A stretch of DNA of 64,000 nucleotides, taken from Hemileia vastatrix (taxonomy: Eukaryota; Basidiomycota; Pucciniomycetes; Pucciniales; Zaghouaniaceae). The position numbers and the translations under genes were made by a program. This document shows positions 57,445 through 64,000 of this stretch, piece by piece (positions within the stretch are counted from its first letter, which is position 1; each line of letters starts with the position of its first letter). The notes under the pieces are model-generated. The model searched no databases and had not been told where the DNA came from. It saw nothing but the letters and a program-made list of their open reading frames with translations. The stretch lies in NCBI GenBank assembly GCA_030280995.1, contig JASXTE010000002.1, forward strand, positions 13,092,683 through 13,156,682. Reading direction: 5' to 3'.

Positions 57445-57911
57445 GGTTATCTCTGTCTTCCGACAATTTGCTAAAAAGTCGGTAGAAAATTAAAGAAAAA
57501 AAAATCAAATTGAAAAAATGAATTGAATTAATTAAAGGTATTCCTTTCAAACAGACGAAGACTAGAAATGTGGTTTTTGTTGAATGTTCAATCTTTCATT
57601 CACACTTCTATTTCTATACTTCGTATTTAAATGCTGTAGAACTTGAACTTGTTAATAGTCTTGATGGAGAGGATTAGTCTAAAACTTACTCGGTCTCCAC
57701 TAGAAGGGACCTATGCATATATACCTCATATGTTATTAGATAGTATTTTACCCTCCTTTACCTATAACAACAACGAACAACTAACAATTTTATTTACTTA
57801 CCGGTTGCTTTGACTGCTTTACATTTCACTCTTCGTAGGGTCTCACTTGTATTTTGGAAATACATACCTGAAAATGATGAAAAGTCAACATTAGGTTTCT
57901 CAGTAATGATA

Positions 57912-58124
57912 CTCTAGAAAAAAAAGATGGACACCTTATAACAGATGCCAATCCTTATCTTTGATTTGATTCAGTTTTGGCTCAGCTGAAATGCTTCTAA
58001 GAAGACCGCGCACTGAGCATTAAGCATGCTAGCCCGCGTGTAATTCAATCTCAGTTATTCTTGAATCACAAATGGATTGAGGGACTGGCACCTGCTAGCA
58101 GATGCCGGGTGTTTTTTTAGGGTG
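57912..58124. mobile_element. Palindrome-ended MITE, family 2 copy c (213 bp)
   Basis: CTCTAGAAAAAAAAGATGG to GTTTTTTTAGGGTG. Subterminal GGACACCTTATAACAGATGCC and GGCACCTGCTAGCAGATGCC (58087-58106). ATA duplication at 57909-57911 and 58125-58127. Same length as copy a. Confidence 0.85.
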
Positions 58125-58958
58125 ATAAGTATTGCAAAATGAAAACCTACATTTTTTTGTTTTTGAAGTGTGTTTATTAGCTGGTGAAAAAGATCAAGGA
58201 AAAGAAAGGCAAGTAGACTGGAACAAGTACACCAAAAAAAAAAAAAGAAACGATGAGATTTTGGAAATGGACACAAAAATAGATTCAAAGAAAATGAAAT
58301 AGTGAGGCTCGTCTCGGTTTGTGGAATAGATGAAGGTGCCAGGTCGGTAAAAAGAGTTGAAAAGAGACAAAAAAAAAAAGAAATAAAAAAAAACTTTGTG
58401 CCGTGGTAATTCCAAAATGTTTGTAGCGCAAAAAAAAAAACAATAAAAATCAAGTAGAAAGAGTCATGGTAAAATGAAAAGTCAGAAATAATGAAGTTTT
58501 AAAATTAAAGGGTATGACTGTATAAAAAGAAACAGGCTGCCAAAATAGATGAAAAAAGAATAACATACTTCCAACAGAAATCAAAAGCTTGCACCAGCTA
58601 GCAAGTACCAGATTTTATTGTTTAGTATTTATGTGTGCGCTTGTGCTTGATCATTTCGCAGAAGTTAACTCAAAAGCCAAAGTAGAATAAGTGAATAAAG
58701 CTGGAGAAAGAGTTGTGAAGAAAAAGGGAAACATGTTTACGTAGAGTAAAAAGGTTGGAGATAAAAGGAAGTAAGCCTTCAACTTGAATGGGGTTGAAAA
58801 ACTGGGAGTAGTGGTACCATGATAAAATCATCTCATAATTTATTGTACGAGACTTTTTCTTAACAGAAGAGCCGGAATACTTGCCCTTTAAGACTTAAAA
58901 ATAGTAATCAAGAGAAAATATCCATTAAAAGTAGTCACAAAATAAAAACAAACAAAAT
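58125..58958. other. A-rich intergenic sequence
   Basis: No gene supported; the minus-strand Phe-rich frame here follows from A runs. A lone palindrome-like motif CACCAGCTAGCAAGTACCAG lies at 58593-58612. Confidence 0.5.
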
Positions 58959-59206
58959 TCATAAATACTTTCTGTTATTTAAAGTAGACAGAGTGTTACA
59001 TCTTCTATTATGTTTGTTCTTTACAGTCACCACCGCTGCTGACACCCATACCACTCCATCAGCATAATTTTCATCATCAACTCTGAACTTGAGGATATGA
59101 TCCGTGAAACATGTTTGCACTGCCTGTTGGCTCCCATGCACTAATACAAAACTCAGGCTCATGTGATTATGAAAAATCTTATAGGCATAGTTTGTCTTAT
59201 GATATG
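58959..59206 (-). pseudogene. Exon-like open frame truncated by element E, unknown
   Basis: The minus-strand frame is open from the E border (59206) to TAG/TAA near 58959 without needing an ATG: YHKTNYAYKIFHNHMSLSF, FVLVHGSQQAVQTCF, LKFRVDDENYADGVVWVSA, then AVVTVKN. The composition is that of a folded protein, unlike random frames around it. The frame hits the E LTR at the presumed target ATATG (59202-59206), so the remainder should lie beyond E, outside this window. Family not recognised. Confidence 0.35.
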
Positions 59207-60708
59207 TGTCAGGCTGAGATCAAGTACAAAGACGTGAACTAGCTTGAATGGTCAGTTGTCTAGAAGATTTTAATGGTCCTATATAAATACTGTAGTACAA
59301 ATCCAACAAATAGTAAAATATAATCAAAAATAAAGGTCTCAGTAATAAAATTCTCACTATCTTTATATGTGGCTTACAATCTTTTTAGTTGGTAGAAAAA
59401 TAGATTTTAATAATTCAGATACTATTCAAAAGTCTTATGAAAGTACTAATTGATATGTATTGTAATTTATTTGGTTATATTGGTTAAATTATAATGATAA
59501 AGAATGAAGAAATACAACCAAAAACCCTCCTCTTTTTATACACACTGAGTTCCCCAATGATTCCCTTGATGTACCACCCAATACACAGTTAATGACGCCT
59601 CTAAACAACTAATAGACATGCCCATCAACATTCCCAGTAATCCATGACTTAATTAGAAGTGTAACAACTGGCAAAACCCTGTATTAATAAGGAAAATCCA
59701 TCAAAATTAAGAAATAAGATAAAAAGAGAGTATATACGTAATAAACAATAATATAAAAGTCTAAAGGGGAATTTTTAAGGTTTATAATAGCTTAATAATA
59801 AGGGGGACTCACTGTAGAAATAATGGGGCTAATCCTGACATTATACTACGTGAAGTTCCCATTCAAAAATAACCAATATTGACTGAGAAACTACCCAAAA
59901 ACTCAAAAAAAGAGCATGAGATGTGGGGTAACTACATGCAGTCCTTGGCAGGTGCTTGCATGGGTAAATCCTTGACTAAATTTAGGCAAATTTAAGTGTG
60001 GTGATGAAATAAGACGCCAAGAGTAAGGTTATTAATGAAATTAGTGCATATAAACAAGGTCAATGCATTATTAATTAAGCTAGGACACTAAATAAGCGTC
60101 TGTCACCTATTTTAGTGTGTTTCCCCACAGTGGGCGTAGAATGTGGGGTAATTATAGTGTGAAAAAGCTAACTTTGCTAAAAATGAAGCTATTCACATGG
60201 GAAAAAAGCAGGCAGTATGTGGCCAGTACACAGAAGCCATTTCTGACATAAAAAACACCAAATTTGAAAAGTGTTATTTTTATGCATTTAAATAGCTAAA
60301 TCAATAGTCCTAAATGAGAAAAATTGATCTTTCAAAGCACAATTTTGATATTCTCAAATTTATGGTGCATATAGTCAACTTTTAAGTGAAATAAAGCACA
60401 TTTCTTGTTTTTTGCATAAAACAGTGAAACTAACAGCTTTAAGTGTACTTAAAAATTATGTAGCCTTATACTTAAGGCTCTTAAGATTACCCTAACATAT
60501 TCCAACTTAATATTAAGTACATAAGACTTATAAAAGGTGGATATATGTGTGTATATAAGGTGTTATAATGGCATATTTTGTATATTATCATAATTTTACT
60601 TATGTATACTGTTTGTGTACTATTAATTATTATTCCCATGTATAGTTCATGTGTTTAACATAACTTATAAGTAATTTTTACTCAGTCCTGGGGATATACA
60701 GGCTGACA
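59207..60708 (-). repeat. 3' LTR of element E (1502 bp)
   Basis: TGTCAGGCTGAGATCAAG to ATACAGGCTGACA. Full-length match to 12231-13735, and second-half match to 33520-34273. Confidence 0.9.
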
Positions 60709-60719
60709 CTCGCCCACCC
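60709..60719 (-). other. Polypurine tract of element E
   Basis: GGGTGGGCGAG on the coding strand, directly before the 3' LTR. Confidence 0.65.
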
Positions 60720-60891
60720 AAAAAAAACCAATAAAAAAATGATAAGTTATACATTTTTATTTATTTATTTGTTTAATTTTCAGGTATTCAGATTAATTCT
60801 GTAGCATTAAAGATTATAATTTAAAGAAATAAAACATAATAAAATATTATGAGTACTGGTATTTTAACCCCTCAGCTGGTTGAACAGAAAT

Positions 60892-63800
60892 TTATTTCTG
60901 TTTAAATTTTTTAAGAAGGGTGGATGAATTAGAAATTTCTTTTTCAGGTATCCATTTATCAAATTCATTTGATTTCCCTTTAAATCTTAATAAATACTCA
61001 GTTCCTTTTTCTTTAGTAAGGATTCTTTTCTTGAGTGTTTTTTCAATCTCTTCTTTTTCCACAATTTCTTCAGGTTGCTTTTTAGGCCTTCCCCTTCTTT
61101 TTGGAAATAAGTCAGGATCATTTGCATGGTAAGGTTTCAATAATGAGATAGGGAAAACTGGATTTTTCCTATCATATGGAGCATATAATATGACTTCCAC
61201 TGCATTATTACCAACCATTTTGCTTACTACAAAAGGTCCTACAAAGGGATCCTTTAATTTAACATTACCTTGTAAGTTAAAATGTAGTGTTGATATGAGG
61301 ACTTCATCTCCCTTTTTGAATTCAAATTATTTATGAGATTTATCCCACCTTTTCTTTTCATATTCAAATTCTTTTTGGATGCATTCTTCTGCATTCTTCC
61401 TAAACATTTGTTGCATATGAATAAAGGATTTAGTACCAGGGTGTATATCTAACCTTGGTAATTTATTTAAATGATTTACTGGGGTATTTGGTATGTATCC
61501 CAGCCAGAGTTCAAATGGTTTCTTCTCTGTTACAGAATGAGTTGTGCTGTTATAAGCAAATTCAAGGCCAGGAATTAATGTTACCCAGTCATGTGTGAAT
61601 TTCTCATTGTCTTTGTATTCTAATCCAAAGGCACAATATCTTCTGATCATTTCTTCTAGAGTTTGTATCATTCTCTCAGCCAGACCATCAGTTTGTGGAT
61701 GGTGTGCTGTAGACAATTTCAATTGGCAACCTGATACTTCCATCAAAGATGTCTAGAACTCTAAAGTGAATTTAGGGCCTCTGTCAGAGATTATGGCTTT
61801 AGGGAACCCAGCAGTATTCATCATCTGAGTCCACCATAGTAGTGCCAAGTCTTTTGCAGATACCTCTTTATGGGTAGGGATAAATTTACACATTTTTGAT
61901 AATCTATCTACTATTACCCAGCAAGAATTGAAACTTTCTTTTCCTGCTGGTGGCAAGCCAGTTACAAAATCCATGTTTATTATTTCCCATGGAGCTTTTG
62001 GCTGCTCTATTTGTTGTAACAACCCAGCTCTCTTCCCATTTAATCTTTTAGATTTCTGACAAGAGTCACATTTTTCAATGTATTTTTGTACATCTTCTTT
62101 CATGTTTATACACCAGGCTGTATTTTTAACTCTGTTTAATGTTTTGTTAAAATCAAAATGACCAGATAAGATGTCATCATGACAAGTACTCAACATTAAC
62201 TCTTTCATAGAAGGTGGTATCACTATTACATTACCTAATTTTTTCCTGTAATATATATATCCATCTTCAATTGACAGTTTACCTTTTTCCAACGCATTTC
62301 TATACTTTGGAGGCAAGGTTTTAATTAATGCACTCATGGAGGCATTAGTTGGATCATTTAGAATGGTAGATAGTTTAGTCAAATCTTTATCAGATGAATA
62401 ATTTTCCAATATAGTTTGCATAAATTCCTCCTCTAAATCCACTATATAAATCCCAAATATATGTATAACCTCATTTTTAGGTACATAAGCTGGGTTGTCA
62501 GCATCATTTGGCAAAGGACTTCTGGATAATAAATCCACATTAGAATGCAATGTTCCTGCTCTGTGAGTGATTGTCATTCTTCCTCTGTACTCTTGTACAG
62601 CTAGTTGCCATCTAAACATGTGCCTATTAGGGGTTTTCATGTTTAGTAATGATTTTACTACACTGCAATCTGTTATAAGTTCAAACTTCTGGTCTTCCAG
62701 ATAGTAATGAAGTTTCTCAAAATCCCACACCATGGCTAAACATTCTAGCTGTGTGGTACCATACCTTAATTCTGTTTTTCTTAAGGTTCTGGATATATAA
62801 CAGATAACTACTTCAGATAATTTTCCATTTATTATCTGTTTCTGCTGTAAAGCAGCACCTAAACCTATGAAGCTAGCATCAGTGTACAAGATAAAAGGTA
62901 GGGTGAAATCTGGAAGTCCCAATATTGGAGCTGACATTAAACATTCCTTTAATTTATTAAAGGCGTGTTGTCTTTCATTATTCCAAATGAAAGCTTCATT
63001 TTTCCTGATTAATGTTTTTAAAGGAGCTGCAATGGATTGGTAATTTTTAATGTACTGTCTGTAATATCCACACATACTCAAAAAACTTTGAACCTCTTTT
63101 ACATTTTTAGGTATACCAATGTTTTTAATTGCTGCCACCTTATTCTGGTCAACATAAAGTTGTAATCCAGATACAACATGTCCAAGTACTTTCAAGGATT
63201 GAAATCCAAACTTACATATCTTTAATGCAATTGTCATTTTTATTTCATCCATCTTTTGAAAGACTCTTTCCAGGTGATTTAAATGTTCATCATATACTTT
63301 TGAAAACACTATGATGTCATCAATATAGACCAAGAGCCATCCTTCAACCATTTCCTGATGGAAAACACTATCCATTAATTTTTGGAAGACTGAAGGTGCA
63401 TTTTTTGGGCCAAATGGCATTCTCACATACTTAAATATACCCATATTTGTGGTCATTAATAAGTAATTTTGAGAATTATTTTCCTCAGGAATCTGGTGGT
63501 AACCCTTGTTTCCATCCAGACAGGAAATATATTTTGCTCCTTGTAAGGTAGCATGGATAGAAGCTATCCTTGGTGGAGGGTAAATATCATCTACAGTGTA
63601 TGTATTCAGAGCTCTATAATCACCACATAATCTTGCCTTATCTTTTTCATAAGAGATTAATACTGGTGAAATAACACAATACTTAGGTGTTGTGTCTACC
63701 TTTTCAACAATACCCATTTCCAACAACATTTTTATATTGTCTTCAATATCTTTCCTTTTTGAAGGAGATGCTGGGTAAGGTTTATTTTTCAAGCGGCCAG

Positions 63801-64000
63801 GAATATTATCCAAATCACAACTTGAAGAGATTTTCATCTCATGGTCTTTGACCAATCCCAGATCATTTGAACAATGAGCAAATGCCATAGGATATGATTT
63901 AATCAATCTCAAAATATTTTCTTCTTCAAATTTTGAGAGTTGAGGACTGAAAGAGGCCTTTTGGATTTCATTGTCCAATTCAACCATTTCAGTGGTGGTT
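60892..64000 (-). pseudogene. pol: pol of element E: RT, RNase H, integrase, chromodomain tail (two stops, partial)
   Basis: A frame of 744 codons (63987-61753) covers RT (CGDYRALNTYTVDDIYPPPR, KYVRMPFGPKNAPSVFQ, YIDD), RNase H (LPFILYTDASFIGLGAAL, HRAGTLHSNVDLLS) and the integrase zinc domain (HDDILSGHFDFNKTLNRV, CDSCQKSKRL). Catalytic Asps are in NMDFVTGLP and SDRGPKF. TAG at 61749-61747 replaces a Trp codon. 61746-61327 continues with LAERMIQTLEEM (catalytic Glu), then TAA near 61329, then GPFVV and MVGNNAVEV with a chromodomain-like end (LLRFKGKSNEFDKWIPEKE) and stop at 60892. The protease/RT junction lies at the window edge. Two point changes separate it from a full frame. Confidence 0.92.

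Larger units (their letters stand above)
59207..64000 (-). mobile_element. Ty3/gypsy chromovirus E, 3' half (continues beyond the window)
   Basis: 3' LTR 59207-60708, purine tract, then pol in long open frames to the window edge. Same family as D: LTR alignable end to end and proteins closely similar. E is far less damaged than D, so it is the younger copy. Confidence 0.92.

Noticed and set aside
58055..58453. 132-residue Phe-rich minus-strand frame
   Set aside because: Arises from A runs and the end of MITE copy c; the same tail (SLNPFV) appears at 48199 from MITE copy b.
1..64000. CRISPR arrays, rRNA and tRNA genes
   Set aside because: No repeat-spacer pattern, no rRNA-like sequence and no cloverleaf-compatible A and B boxes were noticed by eye; a tRNA scan was not possible.

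Overview
This is a eukaryotic, strongly AT-rich, transposon-dominated window with a single convincing multi-exon host gene. Short GT-AG introns (55-92 nt), chromodomain-bearing Ty3/gypsy retrotransposons, Tc1/mariner and PIF/Harbinger relics and CpG-type decay of old copies fit a repeat-swollen filamentous fungus. A rust-like basidiomycete (Pucciniales) is my best guess, but that is inference from style and not proof.

Layout. 1-740 plus 10520-10592: one Tc1-like transposase relic on the minus strand, cut in two by complete Ty3/gypsy element A (741-10519, 5-bp target duplication ACATC). A's own 5' LTR is split by a 1.37-kb insertion, and its 3' region carries a two-exon antisense gene for a Cys-rich protein. 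10966-11848: an LTR-like insertion. 12231-34273: a Russian-doll nest on three levels. Minus-strand chromovirus D is split at 18443 by plus-strand element B (same family as A), and B is split in its reverse transcriptase by minus-strand chromovirus C (21678-30538, near-identical LTRs, TSD GGTTA). B's 3' LTR and D's gag 5' half are missing, joined across simple repeats at about 33519. 34277-35291: a plus-strand Harbinger transposase relic broken by two small palindrome-ended MITEs. 35.5-44 kb: AT-rich, gene-poor, with decayed MITEs and LTR relics. 45190-46470: a second Harbinger relic (minus strand). 46690-47497: a solo LTR of the A family with TSD GTTGG. 47.5-50 kb: palindromes, a 1.09-kb segment between 32-bp inverted repeats, and a MITE. 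50769-55640: an eight-exon host gene for a Ser-rich, acidic, apparently disordered protein of about 1442 residues with a basic C terminus. 59207-64000: 3' part of element E (same family as D), running off the window.

How the parts relate. The retroelements are independent insertions whose order can be read from nesting: D, then B, then C. The most unusual layer is a set of non-coding elements (110-261 bp) with 3-bp target duplications, CACC...GGTG ends and, just inside each end, an 18-20 bp palindrome with core TGCTAGCA. The same palindrome core recurs in two sequence-unrelated families and in free-standing copies. Two Harbinger transposase relics in the same 12 kb make a Harbinger-type enzyme a plausible driver, but this is not demonstrated.
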